Shown: piece after piece, positions 51,863 to 59,948 of the stretch
How positions within the stretch are numbered: position 1 is the stretch's first letter
Layout: every line of letters begins with the position of its first letter
Virus record (IMG/VR): IMGVR_UViG_3300034073_003245
Location: 21,717 to 85,716 of that record
Origin: a virus
Length of the DNA: 64,000 nucleotides
Strand: one strand, 5' to 3'
The notes under the pieces: model-generated
The model's database searches: none
The model's input: the letters and a program-made list of their open reading frames with translations, nothing else
What the model was told of the DNA's origin: nothing
Made by a program: the position numbers and the translations under genes

Positions 51863-54800
51863 AACAAATGGCAGTTCTTTTTGACGCAATCCGCAACGAG
51901 CGTTTTGCCATCGCTGTAAAGTCAAATGGATCCATTGAATATTTTGGCGCTGAAGGTCAGGCAAGGGAGTGGACTAACTGGGCCAACTCCGATGTAAGAA
52001 ATAAGTCTGCAGAATTGCCAATGGGGATTGTTATAGGCCCATATAAGAATGTTTCTGAATTTGAAATTAATCAGGCTATTAGCAATCTTGGCTACTCTGA
52101 AATCACTAATGTCAAAGAAGTTTTTTCCTCAAAGTCGTACAGAAACGCTGGATCAGTCAAGGTTTCAAATACATCGCGTGTTCCCTCAGTTTACGACACG
52201 CCCGTCTACCACTTTCCAGACTCAAAGTACGCAAATGCTGTTAATTACAAAGCACTCGCTTTTAGAGCAAACATTAAGCAGGCAAGCGCCCTGTATGAAG
52301 CAAGGGTAAATAACTATGTGTTTAATGCAGATAAAAACCACTTCATTGCAAAGCCTGGAAGCCTAGAAGAAAAGACGCTGCGCCCAAGATTTGAATCCTC
52401 AATGACAAGAGGAATTGAGAGAAGACTTGGCAGGAAAATTCTTAGAAGCATGGAAGAAATTCCAGTTAGAACCAAGACTGGAATTATCCACGAACTTGAA
52501 ACAAAGTCTCTTGACTTTGAGTTCAAATCAATCGGCCAAAGAATAGGCGGCGGAACTAGAGGCGCTAGAAGGGCGGCAAGATTTGCTTCAGCAACTTTTG
52601 ACCCCAATGCATGGGACGGTGATGGCGACGGGATAGTGCAAGAGGGAACGCCATTCCAAAGACCAGCAATTCCTGGTGTTAATGATCGCTCAACCCGTGG
52701 CAATGTTGACGTTTCTGCGGCAACTAGGGCATGGGAAAACTCGGGTAGTTCGGCAGAAAGAGGCTCAATCGCCAGAACTCCATCAAGAGCAAGAACGGAG
52801 TCTGCTCAAGTCCAACAGGTTGAGCGCGGCATGGCATCTCGCGCCGAAAGGGCCAAAAAGAAATCTAAGCGCAGAGCAGTACCAGGAAAAGACAAGGTTT
52901 CGGAAACAGACGGTCAATGGTGGGCTCAACTCGGTGACGAGCAGAGAAAAACCGTTGTTGAAAACTTGAGAAATAGGCTCACTGACCTTGAGGCCCTAGC
53001 CAAGGGGTCAAAGAAGGGGGCATACGGTCTCCTGACAAGCGATGGTGGCTGGTGGCAGGGATGGCTTGATGCAAACAGGGGCGTAAAAGACGGAGACGGT
53101 AAGCCATTTGAATTCGGGAGCAAGATCAGAGGTGCCGCACTTGCCGACCTCGGAACCGAAATCATGGACATCATTGATGACATTGACGCAAATAAAAATC
53201 TTGATGACAACAAGAAGGCGCAAGAGAAGCAAAAATATCAAAGGCTTCTTGACGATATAAAAACATTGGCTCAGATGGATGAGTCTGATGACTTTTCACT
53301 TCTTGAACATCTGCACCCAGCATCAAGAAGGGCAGGGCTTGGAGATGCGGGTAAAAGCGCAACAGGTTACAAAAAAGTTGACGGCAAAGTTCCTGCTGGC
53401 CTTGGAGACCCCAAAACTGTTTCTAGTATTCATGGAAGAACTGGCGGCGCTGTTGTTGACGAAACAAAAGCAAAAGTCAAGAAGCGCGATCCAAAACTTA
53501 AGAACTTGGTGAGACGCCTAAGCGAAGAAAATCCAGAAAGAGCGCGCAGAAGAGCGCAGAGAAGAGCGAGAAGGGCTGGCGCTAACGTCGGCGGATTCAC
53601 TGTAGATAGAGAAAATACAAAAGAGAAGACAAAGAGAAGAATAAGAAAAGCAAAAAGACAACTTGCTAGAAGAAAAACAAGATCAAATATTGAAGCAATT
53701 GCGCGTGATGCTGCAAAAAACAAACTCAAAGCGGTTGGTATTAGAAAAGGTCCAGATGGAAATCAGATTGAAACAAGCGGCTACGTTTCAAGGGATGCTG
53801 ATGGAAAAATAATTTTCACCAAAGAAGGCGTGAGTGCAGTTTTTGAAGCACTTTCTATCTATAGAAGAGAAAAGAAACCAAAGTCTTCAAAAGAAAATAG
53901 AGAAGCAACATTTATTGCCTCTTTGTGGGACGCTATTGGTTTTAATGGAACACCACATCTAGTAAAAGATGAAGAAATTCCTTTGCTTGTTAATGCCGGA
54001 TGGAAGCCGATCAGGAGAGGTCACGGGGAAGAAAGATGGGCTGACGAATGGCTTTACGACCCAGAAAGGTTTGTTACTGGCCAGAAAGGCGAGGCTGCTG
54101 GCCCTGGCGAATACTGGGCGACACAAGATGGCGGCTGGAGGGAAAGTTCATATTGGGGTGGCCCTAGTGAAAAGGGCGGAACATTCGCATGGCTGTCGCC
54201 TTCTGCAAAAACCATCAAACAGGATAAATTGAGACAAGAAAGGCAGAACGCCAACAAACTTGACACTTTTTCTGATGGATTAATAAAGATACTGGGCGGC
54301 AAAGGCGATCAGATTGACAAAGATTCCCTATTGATGGAATATGACCGCGCGCGCTCGGGAGATGGCGAGTTTGCATCGGGATCGCAAATCTGGGATACCG
54401 AAATGGGTCAAGTTTATTCGCAGTTGTTTGAACTTCTGCGCAATGGCGACCTGACAACATCGCAACTTCAAAATGCGCTAGACGGATTGAGTCAGGCCGC
54501 CAAGCATGAAAACTATCTAGCACCTATCCTTGGATATGACGCTATTGAGGTTGATGACAGAGTTTTGGTTATGAACAGGGCTGCTCTTGTTGCTCTTGAC
54601 AGACCAGTTTCAATCAATGAAGCGCTTGAAATCGGCAAAAACATTGAACCGCCGCAAGTTCCAAGCCCCCCCGCGCAAAGCAGGGCGCCGAGAGTTAATG
54701 GACGCCTACAGGTTGACAGCCTGAAATTCGTTGGCGGGCCACTTGGTTCACAGGCGGCCGGGCAGTATGAAGATCCGGCAACAGGTGAGCGCTTCTACGT

Positions 54801-55392
54801 AAAGTCGCCACGCACAAAACTGCATGGCGAAGTAGAAGTTCTAGGATCAAAACTTGTTGAAATGTTAGGTCTCAATGGGGTCAGAATGGGCTTCGCAGAT
54901 CTCAAGGGTCAAGAAGCAATAGCAAGCACTATGCTTCCAGTACGAAGCGGAAAGCCCGACGACCCTGCTTTTAAAAAGAAAGTCCGCGAAATGTTTGTCG
55001 GCCTAGCATGGCTGGGGAATAGGGACACAACCGGAAATCTTTCAAACCTGAAAATGGATAGCAAGGGAAACCCGATCATCATAGATCATGGGGATTCAAC
55101 GATCTTCCGTGCGAGAGGGGACAGAAAGACTGACTGGGGAACAGAAGTGGGTGAAATGTTTTCACTCAGAGACCCCAGCATAAACCGGGGCGGCGCTACT
55201 TATTTCGGTGATATTTCTGAAAAAGAAATAGCAGATCAAGTTAAGGCCATAGGGAAAATCAGTGATAAACAAATCATGGACCTAGTCAACTCAACCATTT
55301 CAGATCCCGCCGAAGCGAAGCAAATCGCGGATACGCTAATCGCCAGAAGGGACTGGTTGACCACCAACTGGTCCAAGGGGAGAAAGGCCTGA
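51859..55392 (+). CDS. Polyprotein with C-terminal kinase-like domain
   Basis: A 1,177-residue protein; its ATG overlaps the stop of the previous gene by four bases. At residue 248 it has the acidic-loop module DPNAWDGDGDGIVQEGT, and at 323 the motif RGMASR. A very basic stretch lies near 555-620 (ERARRRAQRRARRAG). Residues 950-1177 form a kinase-fold candidate. K982 is in ERFYVKSP. LGSKLVEMLGL follows. D1056 and N1060 lie in GNRDTTGN, the catalytic-loop position. D1076/D1079 lie in IIIDHGDST, the metal-binding position. Similar domains occur at the C-termini of other phage head proteins. Substrate unknown. Confidence 0.7.
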   Translation: MKQMAVLFDAIRNERFAIAVKSNGSIEYFGAEGQAREWTNWANSDVRNKSAELPMGIVIGPYKNVSEFEINQAISNLGYSEITNVKEVFSSKSYRNAGSVKVSNTSRVPSVYDTPVYHFPDSKYANAVNYKALAFRANIKQASALYEARVNNYVFNADKNHFIAKPGSLEEKTLRPRFESSMTRGIERRLGRKILRSMEEIPVRTKTGIIHELETKSLDFEFKSIGQRIGGGTRGARRAARFASATFDPNAWDGDGDGIVQEGTPFQRPAIPGVNDRSTRGNVDVSAATRAWENSGSSAERGSIARTPSRARTESAQVQQVERGMASRAERAKKKSKRRAVPGKDKVSETDGQWWAQLGDEQRKTVVENLRNRLTDLEALAKGSKKGAYGLLTSDGGWWQGWLDANRGVKDGDGKPFEFGSKIRGAALADLGTEIMDIIDDIDANKNLDDNKKAQEKQKYQRLLDDIKTLAQMDESDDFSLLEHLHPASRRAGLGDAGKSATGYKKVDGKVPAGLGDPKTVSSIHGRTGGAVVDETKAKVKKRDPKLKNLVRRLSEENPERARRRAQRRARRAGANVGGFTVDRENTKEKTKRRIRKAKRQLARRKTRSNIEAIARDAAKNKLKAVGIRKGPDGNQIETSGYVSRDADGKIIFTKEGVSAVFEALSIYRREKKPKSSKENREATFIASLWDAIGFNGTPHLVKDEEIPLLVNAGWKPIRRGHGEERWADEWLYDPERFVTGQKGEAAGPGEYWATQDGGWRESSYWGGPSEKGGTFAWLSPSAKTIKQDKLRQERQNANKLDTFSDGLIKILGGKGDQIDKDSLLMEYDRARSGDGEFASGSQIWDTEMGQVYSQLFELLRNGDLTTSQLQNALDGLSQAAKHENYLAPILGYDAIEVDDRVLVMNRAALVALDRPVSINEALEIGKNIEPPQVPSPPAQSRAPRVNGRLQVDSLKFVGGPLGSQAAGQYEDPATGERFYVKSPRTKLHGEVEVLGSKLVEMLGLNGVRMGFADLKGQEAIASTMLPVRSGKPDDPAFKKKVREMFVGLAWLGNRDTTGNLSNLKMDSKGNPIIIDHGDSTIFRARGDRKTDWGTEVGEMFSLRDPSINRGGATYFGDISEKEIADQVKAIGKISDKQIMDLVNSTISDPAEAKQIADTLIARRDWLTTNWSKGRKA
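52600..52842 (+). repeat. Acidic-loop plus RGMASR module, copy 2
   Basis: The second copy of the module lies in the kinase-like polyprotein, with DPNAWDGDGDGIVQEGTP, FQRPAIPGVNDRSTRG, a longer Ser/Arg-rich spacer and RGMASR at 52825-52842. It is almost identical in amino acids to copy 1 over the first 35 residues, with frequent codon differences. Confidence 0.8.
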
Positions 55393-55393
55393 C

Positions 55394-55726
55394 ATGGACG
55401 GCAACAGAATCGGAGACATGGAGAAAGCACATATTGAGTTTTCTGTTATCGCTCAATACCCACCATTTTCAATATCGCTCAAAAAACAGCGCCCATACCT
55501 TGAGGACCTCAATAAGGAAGAAGCCCGAATTGTTTCGGAGTGGAAAGAGGGGAATCCTGACGCATTCAGGAGGATGTTCTCCACTCTTGAGGCTAAGTGG
55601 CAAGACGACATAGATGAAGCGCGCCTGTACCAGAAGCGTTTTAATTCACCAACAGAGGCCTGGGAATATTACGTCAAAGAAAACAGTCTTGACGAAATGG
55701 ACAGGGACGTTCCACTCCGTCCATAG
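55394..55726 (+). CDS. Small unknown protein of the head island
   Basis: A 110-residue protein starting one base after the previous stop. It is helical and rich in aromatic residues (KKQRPYLEDLNKEEARIVSE, then WKEGNPDAFRRMFSTLEAKW, and FNSPTEAWEYYVKENSLDEM). It lies between the kinase-like and Zeta-like polyproteins. No motif known. Its place suggests an accessory or partner protein. Confidence 0.6.
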   Translation: MDGNRIGDMEKAHIEFSVIAQYPPFSISLKKQRPYLEDLNKEEARIVSEWKEGNPDAFRRMFSTLEAKWQDDIDEARLYQKRFNSPTEAWEYYVKENSLDEMDRDVPLRP

Positions 55727-55728
55727 TT

Positions 55729-58065
55729 ATGCATACAGAACTCCAGAAAAAAGTAGCAGCCCTGCGAGGAGCCATTTCACTTGGCTGCACGGGGGCACAT
55801 AAGTCGGCTTCTGGAGACTGGTTACCGTGTTCAACGCCGGGAGAATTGCTGCAAGCGGCTTTCGGTGACGAGATAAAGTCACGCATCACCCCAGGCGATA
55901 TTGAGTCATGGCGTTCAAGGAGAAAAAAGCGCGGCAAGAGAAGAAAAAGACGCGATAACTGGGAGAAACTGGGCGAACGCGGCGTGGCAGGCATTGACCG
56001 CATATCAACTGGCCTAGTATCTGCTGTCACCGGTGGTTCAAGGCCCCCAATTACCAATGGTTATGTTGCTCCGGCAGGAATGTCTACAAAATCTGCTCAA
56101 CAGGCGTTCAATCCCCGAGACGACGACGACGATGTTTACTTTGACATTGAGTCTGCGAGAAAAAGATCAAGGCAACTCGGGTGTATAGGCGTCAGTAGGC
56201 GCGTGTCTAAGTCTGGCAAAACCGTGTGGATGCCGTGTACAAATATGTCCGACTACGCAAGACTAACTGGTTCAACTGCGCTAGGCAGAAGACATATCCA
56301 AAATGCAGCGCGCGGAGTAGTTAGAACCGTAGTGAGGGAAGAACTCAAAAGACGCAAAAAAAGCATTTATGAAGAACTTTCTAACAAGTCAATAGGAAGA
56401 AGGATCGGCAGAGCAGCCGGCAGAGTTGAGCCATTTGACCCAAATGCGATTGATGGGGATGAGGACGGCGTAGTTCAAGATGGAACGCCATTTGAGCGTC
56501 CAGCAACACCATCCGCGCCAAAGATTGAAAATCCGGTTGAAAGAGATGCAACAGAGAATGATATTGATTCAGTGAGGAACTGGATTGAAAAATCGTCCAC
56601 AGATGACCGCGAAGCACTTCGTGGTGACCCAATTGAAATGTTTGACGCCATCCCAGGGCAGAGAGGCATGGCCTCTTTTTCGGTTGGCGACAGAGGGTCA
56701 AGACGTTCAACAAAAAGACCAAGACCACAGCAAAAACCGCAAAAAATCAGCGGAATGGAGAACCGGGAAGCCAGCCAAACTAACCCGTTTAGGAATATGG
56801 GTGGAAGGGCTATGGGTCAGATCATACGTGGTCTTGTAAAGCCTGAAAACAAGGGCAAAAAAGATAGGACTGCATACATTATCGGAGGAAACATCGGCTC
56901 CGGAAAAACTACAGTCCTTGAGGGGCACCTAGTACCGCAGGGTCTTGTGCCGGGAGTTGAGGAAGCAGCAACCATAGACCCCGACTTCATTAAACTTGGG
57001 CTGCGTGGATATGACGACGGCGCAGGCGCAAGAATGGTGCATCGCGACTCACAAAAGGCGACAGACAAGACAATCGTTGACGCGGCCGCTGAAGGTGCTG
57101 ATCTGGTCATAACCGGGAGTGGTGCGAGTCGCCAAAGACAGCACATAAGAGAAGCAAAGGCGCGCGGCGAAAGGGTTGTTGGGCACTATGTCCACGTTCC
57201 CAAAGAAGAAGCGGCAAAAAGAATTAGATCAAGAGCACAGAGGGACGGACGCCAGATAGACGACAACACTGGGCATATGGCTAGAAGTATTCCGCAAATG
57301 GTTTCTTCCGCAGTTAATGCTGGCGATATGGACGAATTTTATCTCTGGGACAACGATGTGCCTGAAGGTGGAACACCAAGACTTATAGCATCAAGCGTTG
57401 ACGGAGAACTATCAATCATTGACCAAGACAAATTTGACGAATTCATGATGGGCAATGAAATAATAAGTGCAAAGCGGACAAGGGGAATGGCGTCTAGGGC
57501 TACTTCGCTCAACGGGGAAGAGACAGCAAAGGCGCTTAAGGACATGGGTCTTGAGGTATCAATGGTCGGGGATATAATAGTAGAACTTCCCAAAGGTACG
57601 GCTATTAGGAAATACTACGAAGAATACGTTTTGCCACGCTTAGTAGTGCAGTTCGGAAGAACTCATACGCATGCTTCACGTAAAGATAAACCAGGTGTCC
57701 CAATCGTTGAGGACGTAAATAAACTTCTTGGATTGGGGATTGACAAAAGGGAAATCTCGGATAAAAGATATCGTAAAAGAATGAAGGAAATTATTCTTTC
57801 TGATGATCGCCAGGTTTTTATTCCCCTGTTCTCTAACGCTCCGATCAATGGCCCAAGGGGCGAACAAAGATTTGGGGACCTGGACATCGCGGATCAAGGA
57901 ATTTCTATTGACATAGACAGCGATTCCATAGTCTTAGATAGCATTGCCAAAAAAGTTGGTGTGTCAAGAGAAGATATAGACTCATTAATTGCCGGGGGGA
58001 TTTCTGTTGGGCAACTGCAAGAAATGTCAATAGACGAAATAAAAGATTATCTAAAATTAATCTAA
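55729..58065 (+). CDS. Polyprotein with Zeta-toxin-like kinase domain
   Basis: A 778-residue protein, starting two bases after the previous stop. Two cysteine pairs occur: C20-x13-C34 (LGCTGAHKSASGDWLPC) and C152-x17-C170 (LGCIGVSRRVSKSGK to WMPC). The acidic loop DPNAIDGDEDGVVQDGT is at 237, with RGMASF at 312 and RGMASR at 585. Between them a P-loop domain has GGNIGSGKTT at 386-395, then ATIDPDFIK, ARMVHRDSQKATDKTIVDAA and VGHYVHVPKEEAAKRIRSRA. This is the order of the Zeta/PezT kinase family, which phosphorylates UDP-sugars in toxins. No partner antitoxin is seen beside it. A role as a cargo enzyme is inferred. Confidence 0.8.
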   Translation: MHTELQKKVAALRGAISLGCTGAHKSASGDWLPCSTPGELLQAAFGDEIKSRITPGDIESWRSRRKKRGKRRKRRDNWEKLGERGVAGIDRISTGLVSAVTGGSRPPITNGYVAPAGMSTKSAQQAFNPRDDDDDVYFDIESARKRSRQLGCIGVSRRVSKSGKTVWMPCTNMSDYARLTGSTALGRRHIQNAARGVVRTVVREELKRRKKSIYEELSNKSIGRRIGRAAGRVEPFDPNAIDGDEDGVVQDGTPFERPATPSAPKIENPVERDATENDIDSVRNWIEKSSTDDREALRGDPIEMFDAIPGQRGMASFSVGDRGSRRSTKRPRPQQKPQKISGMENREASQTNPFRNMGGRAMGQIIRGLVKPENKGKKDRTAYIIGGNIGSGKTTVLEGHLVPQGLVPGVEEAATIDPDFIKLGLRGYDDGAGARMVHRDSQKATDKTIVDAAAEGADLVITGSGASRQRQHIREAKARGERVVGHYVHVPKEEAAKRIRSRAQRDGRQIDDNTGHMARSIPQMVSSAVNAGDMDEFYLWDNDVPEGGTPRLIASSVDGELSIIDQDKFDEFMMGNEIISAKRTRGMASRATSLNGEETAKALKDMGLEVSMVGDIIVELPKGTAIRKYYEEYVLPRLVVQFGRTHTHASRKDKPGVPIVEDVNKLLGLGIDKREISDKRYRKRMKEIILSDDRQVFIPLFSNAPINGPRGEQRFGDLDIADQGISIDIDSDSIVLDSIAKKVGVSREDIDSLIAGGISVGQLQEMSIDEIKDYLKLI
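56437..56679 (+). repeat. Acidic-loop plus RGMAS module, copy 3
   Basis: The third, more diverged module lies in the Zeta-like polyprotein: DPNAIDGDEDGVVQDGTP, FERPATPSAPK and, after an acidic helical spacer, QRGMASF. A full RGMASR at 57481-57498 comes after the kinase domain, so the two sites bracket it. Confidence 0.7.
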
Positions 58066-58081
58066 AGAAAACTAGTCATAC

Positions 58082-58191
58082 TTGCGCTAGCGCCCGACAA
58101 AATAGCGTTATTATTTCTCAATAGGGCTGGGTGCTCACCTGGGCCAGCAAAAACATCCAACCCATCAATCTTCACAGTAGGAGAAGAAAAA
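58082..58191 (+). promoter_or_regulatory. Leader and probable promoter region of the capsid gene
   Basis: The 126-base gap before the capsid gene has no ORF. It contains a palindrome GCGCTAGCGC (58084-58093), an AT-rich stretch with TTATTAT (58108-58114, a possible -10) and a leader that can fold (GCTGG with CCAGC at about 58127-58149). A TAGCGTTATT (58103-58112) also occurs upstream of the ribonucleotide reductase gene. AGGAG lies at about 58181. An independent strong promoter would fit the need for much capsid protein, but the exact boxes are unclear. Confidence 0.45.
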
Positions 58192-59526
58192 ATGTCAGAT
58201 CAAGCAAGACTAGGCGAACTTCAGGCGGCGCTCCGCCAGAAGATGGCAGACAACAAGGCCATCGCGGATTCGTTCCGCGTTGAGGATGGCACCGTTGTTG
58301 TGTCAACGCAGCAGAAGAGCGCCTTTGACAAGAACATGCAGGACATCAAGGAAATCAAGGGCCTCATTGAGGGCATTGAGGCCATGAACACCGTGGAGCA
58401 GTGGGGCTCAGAGGCCCCAGCAGAGTCAGTCGCCGCTGCGGCTGCCGCTGGCTACTCGGTGAAGGGTCTTGACCGTTCCGCTTCGGTTGGCGAACTGTTC
58501 CTTGCCTCGGCAGAGTTCAAGTCGCTGAACGGCGGTCGTAACGGCGCAAACATGCCTTCGCCATTCCAGTTGGGCGCTTCGCTCACCACGCACGGCGCTT
58601 ACAACGTGAAGGACGTCTACTCGGCAATTCCATCAGGTACGCCAGGATCGTTCGGCACCATCCAGCGTGACCCAATCGTCGTTCCTCCAATGCGAGTGAA
58701 GAGAGTGCGCGACCTGTTCCCAACCCGCACCACCACGGCTGCGGTGATTGAGTACTTCCGCATGCTCGGCTTCACCACCGCTGGTGGCGGCACGAACAAT
58801 GCTGCGACAGTCGCTGAGCGCAACTCGGGCAACACGGCGTTTGCCGCGAAGCCACAGTCGGGAATGGTGTTTGAGGGCCATCAGGCTCCAGTGCGCACGA
58901 TTGCTCACTGGGAGGCTGCGCACCGCAACGTCCTGGCCGACGAGCCACAACTTCGGTCAATCATTGACAACGAGTTGATGTACGGCCTGCGCCTGCAGGA
59001 AGATGCCCAGATCCTCTCTGGCGACGGCACTGGTGAGAACCTGACCGGCGTTCTTGAGACCTCAGGCATCCAGGAGTACAACTGGTCATCAGGCGCCACT
59101 CTTCCAGTGGCGGACACTAAGGCTGATGCGATCCGTCGTGCGGCTACCCTCTCGTTCCTGGCTTACTACGAGCCATCAGGCGTGGTTCTCCACCCGAACG
59201 ACTGGGAAGACATTGAGTTGACCAAGGACTCGCAGGGCCAGTACCTGGTCGCCGTGTCCGTGGCACTCGGTGGCGAGCCTCGCGTGTGGAGACTGCCAGT
59301 CGTTGAGACCCCAGCAATCCCAGAGGGAACCGCTCTCGTCGGTGCCTTCGGTACGGGCGCGCAACTCTACGACCGCGAGCAGGCGAGCATCCGCATCTCC
59401 GAGCAGCACTCAGACTTCTTCGTCCGCAACGCCATCGTGGTGCTCGCTGAGCAGCGCCTGGCCCTCGCGGTGAAGCGTCCAGAGTCGTTCGTGAAGGTGA
59501 ACTTTGACGGAGCACCAACCGTCTGA
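58192..59526 (+). CDS. Major capsid protein (HK97 fold)
   Basis: A 444-residue protein. About the first 100 residues are helical and charged (MQDIKEIKGLIEGIEAMN), like a delta/scaffold domain removed by the prohead protease. The core shows HK97-fold landmarks: VVPPMRVKRVRDLFPTRTT, KPQSGMVFEGHQAPVRTIAH and EAAHRNVLADEPQLRSIIDN, then DAQILSGDGTGENLTGVLE. The C-terminus includes FFVRNAIVVLAEQRLALAVK. The gene is more GC-rich than its neighbours and I saw no ATA codon in frame, fitting high expression. RGMASR is not present. AGGAG precedes the ATG and a strong terminator follows. Confidence 0.93.
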   Translation: MSDQARLGELQAALRQKMADNKAIADSFRVEDGTVVVSTQQKSAFDKNMQDIKEIKGLIEGIEAMNTVEQWGSEAPAESVAAAAAAGYSVKGLDRSASVGELFLASAEFKSLNGGRNGANMPSPFQLGASLTTHGAYNVKDVYSAIPSGTPGSFGTIQRDPIVVPPMRVKRVRDLFPTRTTTAAVIEYFRMLGFTTAGGGTNNAATVAERNSGNTAFAAKPQSGMVFEGHQAPVRTIAHWEAAHRNVLADEPQLRSIIDNELMYGLRLQEDAQILSGDGTGENLTGVLETSGIQEYNWSSGATLPVADTKADAIRRAATLSFLAYYEPSGVVLHPNDWEDIELTKDSQGQYLVAVSVALGGEPRVWRLPVVETPAIPEGTALVGAFGTGAQLYDREQASIRISEQHSDFFVRNAIVVLAEQRLALAVKRPESFVKVNFDGAPTV

Positions 59527-59548
59527 TTAAGACCGCTCCTTAGGCAGG

Positions 59549-59584
59549 ACCCCGGGGAACCCAAGTAGGGAACCCCGGGGTTTT
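59549..59584 (+). terminator. Strong intrinsic terminator after the capsid gene
   Basis: ACCCCGGGGAACCC, a five-base loop AAGTA, and GGGAACCCCGGGG form a long GC stem (with a small AA/AA internal loop) followed by TTTT. It begins 23 bases after the capsid stop codon. It will limit read-through into the following small genes, as befits a highly expressed capsid gene. Confidence 0.85.
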
Positions 59585-59635
59585 GCATATATCGGATAGA
59601 ATAATAAAAAGTCAAATTAAGAATGGAAATTAAAA

Positions 59636-59803
59636 GTGCCACGCGGTAACAAAGACGACCACTTTGACGAGTATGTTAAATACGTCCAAAACTCAAGAGG
59701 CGTTCCTGACGAGTTTGATGTTTGGGCTCTTGATAACGGGATAAAATTGCCACCCAAGAAGCAGAAAAGAGAGCAAAGAGACGACGATGACTACGCCGAG
59801 TGA
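59636..59803 (+). CDS. Small acidic protein (55 aa)
   Basis: A 55-residue frame from GTG (PRGNKDDHFDEYVKYVQNSR, then EFDVWALDNGIKLPPKK) to TGA, too short to stand out in a long-ORF search. GGAA a few bases upstream is a weak Shine-Dalgarno. The end is acidic (EQRDDDDYAE) and it overlaps the next gene by 17 bases. The run of overlapping small genes here argues that it is real. Function unknown. Confidence 0.6.
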   Translation: MPRGNKDDHFDEYVKYVQNSRGVPDEFDVWALDNGIKLPPKKQKREQRDDDDYAE

Positions 59804-59948
59804 AGACATCTTCAAGGAAAAACCAGAAGATGTGAGAAAGATCCTAAAAGATATCTCTATCGGAATGAGCGCCGAAGAGTTGATGAAAATTGAAAAGAAC
59901 ATCAATGTTGACAAGATCAACAGCGCCGACAACCCCTGGAGAAATTGA
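59787..59948 (+). CDS. Small protein (53 aa)
   Basis: A 53-residue frame (MTTPSEDIFKEKPEDVRKIL, then MSAEELMKIEKNINVDKINS) between two other overlapping genes; its TGA shares a base with the ATG of the next gene (TGATG). It is helical and charged. No family recognised. It fits the compact run of head-completion-type genes after the capsid. Confidence 0.6.
   Translation: MTTPSEDIFKEKPEDVRKILKDISIGMSAEELMKIEKNINVDKINSADNPWRN

Noticed and set aside
36248-57498. RGMASR sites as internal translation starts (ATG in the Met codon)
   Set aside because: The purine-rich bases before the Met sit directly next to it, without the usual 5-9 base gap, and differ among copies. The flanking amino acids are conserved, not a ribosome binding site.
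59623-59646. ATG at about 59623 as start of the small gene after the capsid
   Set aside because: That frame stops after eight codons; the GTG at 59636 gives the 55-residue frame.
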